A stretch of DNA of 64,000 nucleotides from an uncultured Verrucomicrobiota bacterium (GTDB lineage: Bacteria; Verrucomicrobiota; Verrucomicrobiia; Opitutales; Intestinicryptomonadaceae), in NCBI GenBank assembly GCA_949293415.1, contig CASFDK010000017.1, forward strand, positions 62,001 to 126,000. The letters are read 5' to 3'. A model generated the notes under the pieces. The model did not search any database. It was not told where the DNA came from and was given only the letters and a program-made list of their open reading frames with translations. Position numbers and translations under genes: made by a program. Positions 17,517-25,650 of the stretch are shown here, piece after piece (within the stretch, counting starts at the first letter, position 1; every line of letters starts with the position of its first letter).

Positions 17517-17968
17517 CCGAAAAGCCCGAGCAGCCCCGAACACGCTGCGTATATGTCGTTGTAGGCGGTCTCGAAATCGCCCGAATACCACGGGTCGGCG
17601 ACCTCGCAATTCGGCTTTCCAGCGAACTCCATAAGCAGGCGCGTCCTTGAGGCGAATTCACCGCCGCAAAAGCCCGCGATATTGCGCACGTTGCTTTTGT
17701 CCATCACAAGTATCAAATCGAAACTTTCGAAATCCGCTCGCGTAATTCTGCGCGACCTCTTGCCGCCGCAGGAAATGCCGTGCGCCGCCAGAACAGCCCG
17801 TGCGGGCGGATAGACGGGATTGCCGATTTCCTCCGAACTCGCCGCCGCCGACTCCACGCGCACTCCACCGATTCCCCTTTTTGCGAGAAGGTCCTTCATC
17901 ACGAATTCCGCAATCGGACTGCGGCAGATGTTGCCGTGGCAGACAAATAAAACGCTTTCGGGTTTCAT
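17513..17968 (-). CDS. Low-molecular-weight protein-tyrosine phosphatase
   Basis: 151 aa. The P-loop CHGNICRSP (Cys10 to Arg16, the C-x5-R signature) is near the N-terminus and the general-acid Asp125 lies in DPWYSGD. The length and layout are normal for the family. In bacteria such enzymes often counter tyrosine kinases that control exopolysaccharide export. The gene starts 1 nt after the stop of the EpsI-type gene, so the two are almost certainly co-transcribed and probably linked to surface polysaccharide control (inference). No tyrosine kinase is in the window. Confidence 0.92.
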   Translation of the reverse strand: MKPESVLFVCHGNICRSPIAEFVMKDLLAKRGIGGVRVESAAASSEEIGNPVYPPARAVLAAHGISCGGKRSRRITRADFESFDLILVMDKSNVRNIAGFCGGEFASRTRLLMEFAGKPNCEVADPWYSGDFETAYNDIYAACSGLLGLFG

Positions 17969-17969
17969 A

Positions 17970-18713
17970 CTACTTTTTTTGCGTTTGGGCGTTTTCGGTT
18001 TTTTCCTCCAGCACGAGTTTGCCGAGCGACTTTATAACCTCGCGAAACCCCTTTTGCTTCGCCAAGTCTTCGAATTTGCAAGCCGAATCGACGCGTATGA
18101 AATACTGCTCGGGCGCGCCCGCAAACGCCGCTTCGAACGCGTACTTAATATAACTTAGCGAAACCGATCCGTAAATCGTGTTGGACGAACCGTAGTCGAA
18201 ACGCTTGCCGTCGTAGACGTGCCAGAACGCCACGTTGCGCGAAGCCTTGGCGACATCGCTTTGGAAAGTCATTTCGCGGTAGTACGCGGGAATGAGCTTC
18301 ACGCCGTCGTAGTCGAAAACCAAATCCGAGCGCATCGCGTTTTTGTCCGACCTCCATCCGTTCAAGACCCAACACCTGTCGGGCGTGTGCGCCGAAGCCT
18401 GCTTCGTGTCCGCCTTGCCCGCGCCCCAGTACGAAATATAGACCACAAACGACATCGAGCCGTCGGGTGATGTAAATTCGCGGTTGTAATAGTCGCTCGT
18501 ATCGAGGTTTTTTTCGACCGAACGCACGACTTCTTCAGTCGGGCCGAGCGGCAGTTCCTTCGATGTCCACCCCGCAGGCGACGTCGGAATGATTTTCTCC
18601 ATATGCCCCTTCGGCTTTTCCTTAACCTCGTTGTTCACGGAATAGCCGCCGAACAAAAACCACGCGGCAACGGCAACCGCCAGAGCTGTCAATACATTTA
18701 TAAATTTCAACAT
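17970..18713 (-). CDS. Exosortase-associated EpsI-family protein (DUF3485)
   Basis: 247 aa with one N-terminal membrane segment (residues about 4-24) and a periplasmic domain. The motif HTPDRCWVLNGW (a His, a Cys and GW) is the hallmark of the EpsI/DUF3485 family, usually found fused to or beside exosortases that process PEP-CTERM proteins and linked to exopolysaccharide loci. No exosortase gene is in this window; the partner here is a tyrosine phosphatase 1 nt downstream. The C-terminus is Lys-rich. It has a predicted promoter 8 nt from the start codon. Confidence 0.85.
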   Translation of the reverse strand: MLKFINVLTALAVAVAAWFLFGGYSVNNEVKEKPKGHMEKIIPTSPAGWTSKELPLGPTEEVVRSVEKNLDTSDYYNREFTSPDGSMSFVVYISYWGAGKADTKQASAHTPDRCWVLNGWRSDKNAMRSDLVFDYDGVKLIPAYYREMTFQSDVAKASRNVAFWHVYDGKRFDYGSSNTIYGSVSLSYIKYAFEAAFAGAPEQYFIRVDSACKFEDLAKQKGFREVIKSLGKLVLEEKTENAQTQKK

Positions 18714-18721
18714 CGCCGAAT

Positions 18722-18750
18722 ATTCTTCCCGATACCCCCGAAAGAGTCAA
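18722..18750 (-). promoter_or_regulatory. Predicted promoter of the EpsI-phosphatase operon
   Basis: Minus strand TTGACT (18750-18745), 17-nt spacer, AAGAAT (18727-18722), then 8 nt to the ATG at 18713. The start of transcription is expected within a few nt of the ATG. Confidence 0.5.
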
Positions 18751-18809
18751 CACAAATGCCGCCGCCGTGCGGGAGCAAAAAAAAATGTAGAAAAATTTTC
18801 GAAATGCGC

Positions 18810-18837
18810 TTGACAAATTCGCAAACACTACCATAAC
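18810..18837 (+). promoter_or_regulatory. Predicted promoter in the 385-nt gap before the broken outer-membrane gene
   Basis: The interval 18714-19098 has no convincing ORF. TTGACA (18810-18815), 16-nt spacer and CATAAC (18832-18837) form a likely promoter; the porin gene at 31895 uses TTGACA with the same CATAAC at 17 nt. Transcription would start near 18844 and give a leader of about 255 nt, or a separate small RNA. The rest of the gap shows only short inverted repeats and no terminator. Confidence 0.4.
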
Positions 18838-19098
18838 GGTTGTGTATTATGTTTTTCAAATCGACAGACGCAAAATTTTTCGGACACCGCGCGGACAAGG
18901 CGCGCACGTGCTGTAGCCGCGTCTGCAATATGCGAATGCAATAGCATTTCGAATACATCCTCCCGATTTCAACTGCACGCAAAACAAGCGAGCCCCCTTT
19001 GGGACGGCAATCAGCCGGAAACGGAAACGGAACATTTCTAAATTTATACACTATCTTTTTGGTAATATATAAACAACACAAAAAAAGAAAGAACAACC

Positions 19099-20100
19099 AT
19101 GAAAAACAAAACTGCAATACTCACCGCCGCCGCGCTCGCGCTCGGCGCAATAACATATGCGGATTCCGACGGAGCCGCCGTAAACAACAACGCATCGACT
19201 GCGTCCGAAGCCGAAAAACCGGCACAAAGCGCGCCGAAACAAAAAGCCGAAAAGGGCGCGCCCCTGCCGCTCTTTACTATAGATGGTGTGGGCGGCGTGG
19301 TTCTGACGCCGATTGCATACCTCGTCAACGCGGGCGCGGAGGGCACGGAGATTGGGCTTCCCTCGTTCGGCGCAACGTACGTTAACGTGCGCCAGAAAAA
19401 CGTCGAAAGTTTCGCGGTTTCCGAAACGCTTTTCAGGACGGTCGAAGTCGGCTATAACGCAAGCCGCTTCGGAACGGGCTCGCTCCAGTCCGACGTTCTG
19501 CAATATGCGGGCGCGAATATCGACCGCAACGACGTTTGGCTGCACACCTTCAACATCCGAGCAAACGTGATTTCCGAAAACGATTTCGGTTCGTAATACG
19601 TGCCCGCAATCACAATCGGCGCGCACCTTAAGTACAACGACGGGATAGCCGAAATCAACCGCAACCTCGGCGGGCTGCTCAACCAGATAGGTTACAACCG
19701 CGACTGGGGCGCGGAATTTACAATCACCGCCTCCAAGACCTTCCTGATTTACGGACACCCGCTAATCCTCTCCGTTACGGGACGAGCAACCGACGCGTCG
19801 AACCTCGGCTACACGGGCTATTCGGGCAAGTACGAATTTTCCGCGGAGGGCAACGCAGTCTTCGGAATAACCGACTGGCTCTTCGCGGCTTTCGAATACC
19901 GCCAGAAGATAAACCAGTACGACACCGTAAGCGCGGGCGGCAGAGAGCTTATCGGCGCGGAAAACGACTGGTGGACAATCGGGCTTGCGGCAATCGTATC
20001 GCCCCACGTAACGGTGACGGCGGGCTACGGACACCTCGGCACGGTTCTTAACACAAGGGAAAACACCGCGTGGGCGGCTGCTGTAAAATACGAATTCTAA
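19099..20100 (+). pseudogene. Outer-membrane protein gene (possibly DUF3034) interrupted by an in-frame TAA
   Basis: One continuous frame of 334 codons is broken only by TAA at 19594-19596. The upstream part has a signal peptide (MKNKTAILTAAALALGAITYA), an Ala/Lys-rich linker and PLPLFTIDGVGGVVLTP, which recalls DUF3034 beta-barrel proteins. The downstream part continues the alternating beta-strand pattern and ends in KYEF, an aromatic C-terminus expected for barrel assembly. The downstream half has no start or signal peptide of its own (a GTG lies at 19600). A single change such as CAA to TAA would explain it. Both halves keep coding character, so the stop is recent, a read error, or suppressed. 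Confidence 0.75.
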
Positions 20101-20134
20101 ACGCCGACAACAACAATCCGACAACGACGAAAGC

Positions 20135-20164
20135 CGTCTCCCGAAATCGGGGACGATTTTTTTT
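20135..20164 (+). terminator. Rho-independent terminator after the broken outer-membrane gene
   Basis: CGTCTCC pairs with GGGGACG (7 bp with one G-U pair), followed by A and eight T residues. It starts 35 nt after the TAA at 20100. Confidence 0.8.
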
Positions 20165-20181
20165 GCGCCCCCAAATAACAC

Positions 20182-20219
20182 TGGACAATCACTTCCAATA
20201 TAATAGTGTATTGGACAAT
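20182..20219 (+). promoter_or_regulatory. Promoter and probable self-control site of the Rrf2 gene
   Basis: TATAAT (20199-20204) is a consensus -10 with 15 nt to the ATG; no good -35 is seen. TCCAATA (20194-20200) and TATTGGA (20209-20215) form an inverted repeat over the -10 and start site. TGGACAAT also occurs as a direct repeat at 20182-20189 and 20212-20219. Rrf2 proteins often bind such sites at their own promoters. Confidence 0.55.
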
Positions 20220-20648
20220 ATGAAAATTTCTACAAAGGGCAGATACGGGCTCAGAATAATGGTGGACTTGGCTCAACACGACGGCGACCAGCCGCGTATG
20301 ATTGCCGACATATGCAAGTCGCAATCGCTTTCGCCCAAATATGTGGGCAGACTCATACTGAAGCTGCGCAACGCGGGAATGATAGCCTCGGTGCGCGGGG
20401 CAAAGGGCGGCTACAAAATAAAACGCCTGCCCAAGCACATCACGCTTCTCGAGATAATAGAGACTATGGAGGGGGCTCTTTCTATCGTCGATTGCGTCGC
20501 CTGCCCAAAAAAATGCAAACGTTCGGAGGGTTGCGTAGCCCGCGAAATATGGGGCGAGCTCAACGTGAAAATCAAGCGCGACTTGGAGTCGATTACCCTG
20601 CAGGACATCATAAACCGCCACGCCGACATCAAAGACTACTGCATATAG
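20220..20648 (+). CDS. Rrf2-family transcriptional regulator (IscR/CymR-like)
   Basis: 142 aa from ATG 20220. The start MKISTKGRYGLRIMVDLA is the family opening. The winged HTH spans residues about 1-70 (SPKYVGRLILKLRNAGMI, then VRGAKGGYKI). Cys92, Cys95, Cys99 and Cys105 lie where IscR-type proteins bind an iron-sulfur cluster (IscR uses 92, 98 and 104), so redox or Fe-S sensing is likely. The gene faces cysK and metY across a terminator, which suggests control of cysteine and methionine synthesis in the manner of CymR (inference). Longer upstream in-frame codons would include the promoter and were rejected. Confidence 0.9.
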   Translation: MKISTKGRYGLRIMVDLAQHDGDQPRMIADICKSQSLSPKYVGRLILKLRNAGMIASVRGAKGGYKIKRLPKHITLLEIIETMEGALSIVDCVACPKKCKRSEGCVAREIWGELNVKIKRDLESITLQDIINRHADIKDYCI

Positions 20649-20719
20649 AACGCCGGACGAAAACCGCAATGACCGCCGCGCCTATGCCCGAAAATCCGGC
20701 TGCGGACATTGCGGACACA

Positions 20720-20755
20720 AAAAAAACGGACTCCCGAATCGGGAATCCGTTTTTG
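20720..20755. terminator. Bidirectional terminator between rrf2 and cysK
   Basis: AAAAACGGACTCCCG pairs with CGGGAATCCGTTTTT with one mismatch and a 3-nt loop. A-run and T-run on the two sides let it serve both convergent genes. Confidence 0.85.
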
Positions 20756-20776
20756 ATTTTTTTGAAGTATAAAATA

Positions 20777-21697
20777 TTAGTCGCTATAGAGCCAAGTCGA
20801 GAGATAGCGCGTGCCCGTGTCGGGAACAATCGCAACGATTTTCTTGCCTTTGTTTTCGGGAAGCTTTGCCAGTTCGAGAGCCGCGAAAACCGCCGCGCCC
20901 GCCGAAATGCCCGAATGTATGCCCTCCTCTTTCGCGAGCCTGCGCGCCGTGTCGCCCGCGTCCGCGTCCTTGACCCTGATAACGCCGTCTATGACCTTCG
21001 CGTCGTAGATTTTCGGGACGAAGCCCGCGCCGATACCCTGAATTTTGTGCGGACCCGCCTTGCCGCCCGAGAGCACGGGAGACGTGTCGGGTTCGACCGC
21101 GTAGATTTTTACGGACGGCTTGAGGGCTTTCAGAGCCTCGCCGACACCGCTGATTGTGCCGCCCGTGCCGACGCCCGCAACGACGATATCGACCTGTCCG
21201 TCGGTATCGTTCCAGATTTCAACGCCCGTTGTCTTGCGGTGGATTTCGGAGTTTGCGAAATTTTCGAATTGCTGCGGAATGAACGAGCCGGGGTTCTGCT
21301 CCCTAAGCTCGAGAGCCTTTTCGATTGCGCCTTTCATACCCTTTGCGCCGTCTGTCAATACGAGTTCCGCGCCGAGGCTGAGCAGGAATTTTCTGCGTTC
21401 AACGCTCATCGTTTCGGGCATCGTAAGTATGAGTTTGTATTTTTTGACCGCAGCGACGAGCGCAAGCCCGATACCCGTGTTGCCGCTCGTAGGCTCGATA
21501 ATCAGCGAGCCCTTTTTGAGCACGCCGCGCTTTTCAGCGTCTTCGACCATCGCCAAAGCCGCCCTGTCCTTGACCGAACCCGAGGGGTTGAAAAATTCGA
21601 GCTTCGCCAAAACTTCGGCATCGGATTTGTTGAGATTGTTTATGCGGACAAGCGGCGTGTTGCCGACAAGTTCGAGGATGTTGTTTGCAATTTTCAT
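20777..21697 (-). CDS. cysK: Cysteine synthase A (O-acetylserine sulfhydrylase)
   Basis: 306 aa PLP enzyme that makes L-cysteine from O-acetylserine and sulfide in the cytoplasm. Lys43 in NPSGSVKDRA is the PLP Schiff-base lysine. TSGNTG (substrate loop), GVGTGGT (phosphate cup) and ISAGAA are all present. Length is normal for CysK. It lies 85 nt downstream of metY on the same strand. The gap holds two GC hairpins (21741-21778) but no minus-strand terminator, so joint transcription is possible. Confidence 0.96.
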   Translation of the reverse strand: MKIANNILELVGNTPLVRINNLNKSDAEVLAKLEFFNPSGSVKDRAALAMVEDAEKRGVLKKGSLIIEPTSGNTGIGLALVAAVKKYKLILTMPETMSVERRKFLLSLGAELVLTDGAKGMKGAIEKALELREQNPGSFIPQQFENFANSEIHRKTTGVEIWNDTDGQVDIVVAGVGTGGTISGVGEALKALKPSVKIYAVEPDTSPVLSGGKAGPHKIQGIGAGFVPKIYDAKVIDGVIRVKDADAGDTARRLAKEEGIHSGISAGAAVFAALELAKLPENKGKKIVAIVPDTGTRYLSTWLYSD

Positions 21698-21782
21698 AAT
21701 ATTTTCCGATTTGAAATGTTGTTGTATATTCGTACGTAAATCCGCGCGGACTTGCTCCGCGGCGGATTGCGTCCGCCGTTTT

Positions 21783-23066
21783 TTAAAGTACTTCGTCGAG
21801 AGCTTCGATTATGTCGTCGGAATTTTCGAGACCCACCGAAAGCCTTATGAGGTCTTTCGTCAAGCCGCCCGCGAGCTGTTCCCCGTCAGAGAGCTGCGAG
21901 TGCGAAGTGCTTGCGGGGTGCAAAATAAGGCTCTTCGAATCGCCAACGTTTGCAAGATTGCTGAAGAGCGAAATGTTGTCAACCACTTTGACGGCGGCTT
22001 CGTAGCCGCCCTTCAAGCCGAATACGACCATTCCTCCGTAGATGCCGCGCTTGAGGTATTTTGCGGCGATTTCGTGCGAAGGGTCGTCCTCCAAACCGGG
22101 GTAGCGGATCCACGCAACGTTTTTGTGCTCCTTAAGGTAGCGCGCAACTTTGAGCGCGTTTTCGCCGTGGCGTTCTATGCGCAGCGGCAGACTTTCCAAG
22201 CCCTGCAGGAAGAGCCACGCCGCGTCGGGCGCGAGCGTCGGACCGATATTGCGAAGCCCCACAGTACGAAGCCTCAAGATGAACGCCAACGGATTGAGGT
22301 CGCCGAGGTCGCGGGCGAAACGCAAACCGTGGTAGCCACCGTCGGGTTTGTTGTAGAGTTCGAACTTTTCGTCGGTCCAGTCGAAATTACCCGCATCGAC
22401 AACCGCGCCGCCGATGCCCGTTCCGTGACCGCCAATCCATTTCGAAAGCGAGTGGATGACGATATTCGCGCCGTAGTCGATGGGGCGGAAGAGTCCGGGG
22501 GGCGTGAAAGTGGAATCGACGATAAGCGGCAGATGGTGCTTCTGGGCGATTTTCGCATACCCCTCGATATCGGCGAAATCGAGCTTGGGATTGCCGATTG
22601 TCTCAATGTAAACCGCGCGGGTCTTTTCGTTTATTGCAGCCTCGACTTCGTCGAACTTGTTCACGTGCGTAAAGCGCGTTGTTATTCCGAACGAGGGCAG
22701 AATCGAGGCGAACTGGGTGTAGGTACCGCCGTAGAGGTTGTTTGCGGATACGAGCTCGTCGCCCTGCTTTAGAATGTTGGTTATTGTAAAGGCAATCGCT
22801 GCCGTGCCCGAGGAGAGCGAGAGAGCGGCGGCTCCGCCTTCGAGCGCGGCGAGACGCTTTTCGAGCACGTCGTTTGTCGGGTTCATCAGGCGGGCGTAGA
22901 TGTTGCCCGATTCCCTAAGGGCGAACAAATCCGCGCCGTGTTTTGCGCTTTTGAAGCTGTAGGCGGTCGTCCTGTAGATGGGAACGGCGCGCGCGAGTGT
23001 CGCGGGGTCGGGAACTTGCCCCGCGTGGATTGCCAATGTTTCGTATCTGTATTTTTTTTCGCTCAT
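21783..23066 (-). CDS. metY: O-acetylhomoserine sulfhydrylase (PLP-dependent)
   Basis: 427 aa member of the Cys/Met metabolism PLP family. It converts O-acetylhomoserine and sulfide to homocysteine. ETLAIHAGQ at the N-terminus, SSGTAAI, VDSTFTPP and HSLSKWIGGHGT (PLP Lys209) match MetY rather than MetB or MetC, which are about 40 residues shorter. Together with cysK and the facing Rrf2 regulator it forms a sulfur assimilation block. The 322-nt upstream region carries a run of GC-rich hairpins that may be a regulatory leader. Confidence 0.93.
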   Translation of the reverse strand: MSEKKYRYETLAIHAGQVPDPATLARAVPIYRTTAYSFKSAKHGADLFALRESGNIYARLMNPTNDVLEKRLAALEGGAAALSLSSGTAAIAFTITNILKQGDELVSANNLYGGTYTQFASILPSFGITTRFTHVNKFDEVEAAINEKTRAVYIETIGNPKLDFADIEGYAKIAQKHHLPLIVDSTFTPPGLFRPIDYGANIVIHSLSKWIGGHGTGIGGAVVDAGNFDWTDEKFELYNKPDGGYHGLRFARDLGDLNPLAFILRLRTVGLRNIGPTLAPDAAWLFLQGLESLPLRIERHGENALKVARYLKEHKNVAWIRYPGLEDDPSHEIAAKYLKRGIYGGMVVFGLKGGYEAAVKVVDNISLFSNLANVGDSKSLILHPASTSHSQLSDGEQLAGGLTKDLIRLSVGLENSDDIIEALDEVL

Positions 23067-23388
23067 TTTAAATTCTTTCTATTTTTGTTTTGGTGAAATT
23101 TTGTTTTGTGTTTCGGATTTTTTTCGAATTTGCCGGCGGCGAAAGGCATTCGGGATTTCGCCGCCTAAAACATTCGGGTTTGCCGCGCAGACTGCCCGCT
23201 ACATCGCCCCGGGATGTTTACCCGCAGGCGGAATGGAACTTTTGTTGTCGATATAAAAAGTGTTTTCATAATCTTGATTGTTTCGGTAGTCTTTCATTCG
23301 CTACCAAACTTGTCAGCTATTTTTTTGGAATTTTTTCAAAAAAAATTCGCATGTCCGCAAACGCCCGAATCGGTGCGGCTTAATCGCC
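23067..23388 (-). promoter_or_regulatory. Upstream region of metY with structured-leader candidate
   Basis: No gene is seen in this 322-nt stretch. On the minus strand three stems follow each other: ACATC with GATGT (23217-23201), CGGG with CCCG (23198-23175), and a perfect 10-bp GGCGGCGAAA with TTTCGCCGCC (23165-23135). The last stem has no T-tract directly after it. The layout resembles a riboswitch or attenuator leader for metY, but I cannot match it to the SAM-I, SAM-II or SAH consensus. Confidence 0.4.
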
Positions 23389-23916
23389 CTATTTTTGCCG
23401 AGTCTTCGGAAATTTGAAGCGCGAGATATCGACCCCCTCTAGCTTCAGCAGCCCCGTTTTGATATCGAGCCCGCCCGTATAGCCCGTCAGATTTCCGCCC
23501 GCGCCCACAACCCTGTGGCACGGAATTATCACGGGAATCGGATTGCCCCCGACCGCCCTGCCCACAGCCTGCGCCGACATTTTAGCAACACCCCGCTCCG
23601 CGGCGATGCGCTTTGCAATGTCGCCGTAGGTCAAGGTTTCGCCGTACGGAATTTCGACGAGAATTTGCCACACGCACCGCGCAAACACGCTTCCGCGCGG
23701 CTCGAGCGGCAGGCTTTTAGGAGAAACTCTTTCGCCCGCAAAATAAGCGTCAAGCCACTTGCGGACATCGCGCAACACGCCGTTGTCGCCGAAGACAGCC
23801 GATTCGCTCCCGCCGCACGGCGGATGGGTGTCGAATGAAAGCCCGCAAAGGGTAGTTTCCGATGCGGTCAGCAAAATGCGCCCGAGCGGAGAATTGTATT
23901 CCGTCTTATAGTACAT
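23389..23916 (-). CDS. ogt: Methylated-DNA-protein cysteine methyltransferase
   Basis: 175 aa. The suicide acceptor is Cys133 in IPCHRVVGAGG, preceded by VGRAVGGNPIPVI, the DNA-binding winged-helix signature of MGMT/Ogt proteins. The N-terminal half is the small ribonuclease-like domain. It repairs O6-alkylguanine in DNA. Length is typical of Ogt with no AdaA domain. It is divergent from the cupin gene across 93 nt. Confidence 0.95.
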   Translation of the reverse strand: MYYKTEYNSPLGRILLTASETTLCGLSFDTHPPCGGSESAVFGDNGVLRDVRKWLDAYFAGERVSPKSLPLEPRGSVFARCVWQILVEIPYGETLTYGDIAKRIAAERGVAKMSAQAVGRAVGGNPIPVIIPCHRVVGAGGNLTGYTGGLDIKTGLLKLEGVDISRFKFPKTRQK

Positions 23917-24009
23917 AGCCGTGTTGTAGACGCGCCCGTAAAAATCCGCAACCGTTTTCGTCCAGACCGAAGTTTATTCGGGAACGCGTTTTGCCGATAC
24001 TCGGAACAT

Positions 24010-24360
24010 ATGAAGAGTATATTGAAAAATATCGACAAGGAAAAGGCTTTGAAACTCGCCGACCTCGTATCCGTGCAACACGGACAGGTTGTCAGCAAAA
24101 CGCTTTTGCAAAACGATGCCGTTAGTATGACCGTCTTCGCGTTCGACAAAGGCGAAGAGATAGGCGCGCACGACTCCGCCGGCGACGCGATGGCAACGGT
24201 GCTCGAAGGCTCGGGATTGTTCGTAGTCGGCGGGAAGGAGCACGCGCTCAAGGCGGGCGAGACGATAGTTATGCCTGCGGGAGTGCCGCATTCGATTTTC
24301 GCAACCGAACCGTTCAAGTGGTTTTTGGTCGTCGCTTTTCCCCGCGAAACAAAGCGGTAA
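24010..24360 (+). CDS. Small cupin-domain protein
   Basis: 116 aa single-domain cupin. Motif 1 is GEEIGAHDSAGDAMATVLEG and motif 2 is MPAGVPHSIFA. Motif 1 keeps one His and the acidic positions but lacks the second His of the classical metal site, so metal binding is uncertain. Proteins of this size bind small ligands or act as simple enzymes; no function can be given. The stop is 53 nt before the proposed start of the exporter, so co-transcription is possible. Confidence 0.8.
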   Translation: MKSILKNIDKEKALKLADLVSVQHGQVVSKTLLQNDAVSMTVFAFDKGEEIGAHDSAGDAMATVLEGSGLFVVGGKEHALKAGETIVMPAGVPHSIFATEPFKWFLVVAFPRETKR

Positions 24361-24413
24361 TATGGATTGACAAATTCGCTTTGCGGGCGAGCATATCAAA
24401 ATTTTTCGATATT

Positions 24414-25301
24414 GTGAAAAGTTCCGCAAAGGCAACCTGCATGGGTCTGACCGCGCCCGTTTTCTGGGGTACGACGGTCGGCTTGGTGCGCGACATAACC
24501 GAGGAATTCAGCCTCTCTGCGGGGTTGGCGATTTTGTACGCCGTTACGGTGGCGTATCTGCTACTTGTGCTCGGCGTGCCGAAAATCGAAAGGATGCCGC
24601 TGAAATATCTGCTATTCGGAATACCGCTTTCGAACGCGTGCTCGATACTCTTTTGCGTGTCGATGTACCTCTGCAAAAACGAACAGCAGACGGTGGAAGT
24701 GGGCATGGTAAACTATATGTGGCCGTGCCTTGTCGTATTCCTCTCGATATTCATCAACAGCCAAAAAGTGCGTTGGTGGATTTATCCGGGGATGGCGGTG
24801 AGCTTTGCGGGCATCGCAATGGTGCTCGGCGGCGAGCGCGGCTTGGACATCGCCGAAATTTCGCACAACGTAAGCACAAATCCCGTGCCGTACATCTCGG
24901 CGTTTTTGGGCGCGCTGGCGTGGGGGCTTTTTTCGAATCTGACGAAACGCTGGCGCGTCGAGGAGAATCCGACGGTGCTGATTTTTGCGTTGGATTTCGC
25001 GATTTTCGCAATTCTCTGGGCGTGCGGTTACGGCAGCGTATCGAACGCGTCGGCGACGGGCTGGATTAGCGTTCTGCTCGGGGCAATCGCAATCGGCAGC
25101 GGATACGCGGCGTGGAATTACGGCATTGCGCGCGGAAATATGACGTATATCGCGATTGCATCGTACTTCACCCCCGTGCTTTCGTGCGTTTTCGCGTCGC
25201 TTTGGATCGGCGCGAAATTGGGAACTTCTCTGTTGACGGGCGTGGGCGTACTCGTGGTGGGTTCGCTGATGTGTTGGAGCTCGGCGCAGTTTGCGAAATA
25301 G
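24414..25301 (+). CDS. yddG: EamA-family exporter, YddG-like (aromatic amino acid efflux)
   Basis: About 295 aa inner-membrane protein with ten predicted helices in two EamA repeats. TAPVFWGTTVGLVRD and VEVGMVNYMWPCLVVF resemble YddG, which exports aromatic amino acids. I chose GTG 24414. TTGACA at 24367-24372 could be a -35, which would put transcription start just before it, and the longer frame from 24318 overlaps the cupin gene. ATG 24441 is an alternative start. A strong terminator follows at 25341. Confidence 0.78.
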   Translation: MKSSAKATCMGLTAPVFWGTTVGLVRDITEEFSLSAGLAILYAVTVAYLLLVLGVPKIERMPLKYLLFGIPLSNACSILFCVSMYLCKNEQQTVEVGMVNYMWPCLVVFLSIFINSQKVRWWIYPGMAVSFAGIAMVLGGERGLDIAEISHNVSTNPVPYISAFLGALAWGLFSNLTKRWRVEENPTVLIFALDFAIFAILWACGYGSVSNASATGWISVLLGAIAIGSGYAAWNYGIARGNMTYIAIASYFTPVLSCVFASLWIGAKLGTSLLTGVGVLVVGSLMCWSSAQFAK

Positions 25302-25340
25302 AAACGCCGACGGTCGGTTGCGGGCATTCCGCAGCCGCAC

Positions 25341-25384
25341 AAAAAAAACGCACCGAAGCATTGGAACACTCGGCGCGTTTTTTG
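25341..25384. terminator. Bidirectional terminator between yddG-like gene and lipoprotein cluster
   Basis: AAAAAACGC-A-CCGA pairs with TCGG-C-GCGTTTTTT around a loop of about 13 nt. A-run and T-run flank it, serving the convergent genes on both sides. Confidence 0.8.
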
Positions 25385-25397
25385 TAAAAATCCCGAC

Positions 25398-25622
25398 CTA
25401 CTCCGAAGCCTTTTTGCGCTCGGAGTCGTAGAGAAAGGCGGGGTCGTTTTGCACTTTTTTCTCGTGCGGTTTGCCGTTTTCGTCCCACGTTCTGACGGTC
25501 GTTTCGGCGGACACTCCGGGGGTGAACGCGTCGCGGAACGGATGGTCGTTCACGCCCGTGCTCGAGCACCCGCAGAGCGCGGCGCACGCGGCGGACAAAA
25601 CCAGTATTGCCGATATTTTCAT
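25398..25622 (-). CDS. Small hypothetical lipoprotein
   Basis: 74 aa. Signal peptide with lipobox LCGC (lipidated Cys19), then a short polar tail (HPFRDAFTPG, TTVRTWDENGKPHEKK). I recognise no family. It is 28 nt downstream of the LpoB-like gene and is the last gene of the minus-strand envelope cluster, right before a terminator. A role as a small accessory of that cluster is inference. Confidence 0.7.
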   Translation of the reverse strand: MKISAILVLSAACAALCGCSSTGVNDHPFRDAFTPGVSAETTVRTWDENGKPHEKKVQNDPAFLYDSERKKASE

Positions 25623-25650
25623 ACAAACCCTTTCTTTCGCAAATACGGAA

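Noticed and set aside
19600..20100. Independent gene starting at GTG 19600
   Set aside because: It lacks a signal peptide and ribosome site, and continues the frame and strand pattern of the upstream half, so it is the rest of one broken gene.
21759..21785. Plus-strand terminator (CGGCGGA hairpin with T-run) between cysK and metY
   Set aside because: No plus-strand gene ends here. On the minus strand, where the genes lie, no T-run follows the stem, so it cannot separate metY from cysK. It may be a simple leader hairpin.
23067..23388. SAM-I, SAM-II or SAH riboswitch before metY
   Set aside because: None of the conserved core sequences of these classes can be seen, so only an unnamed structured leader is reported.
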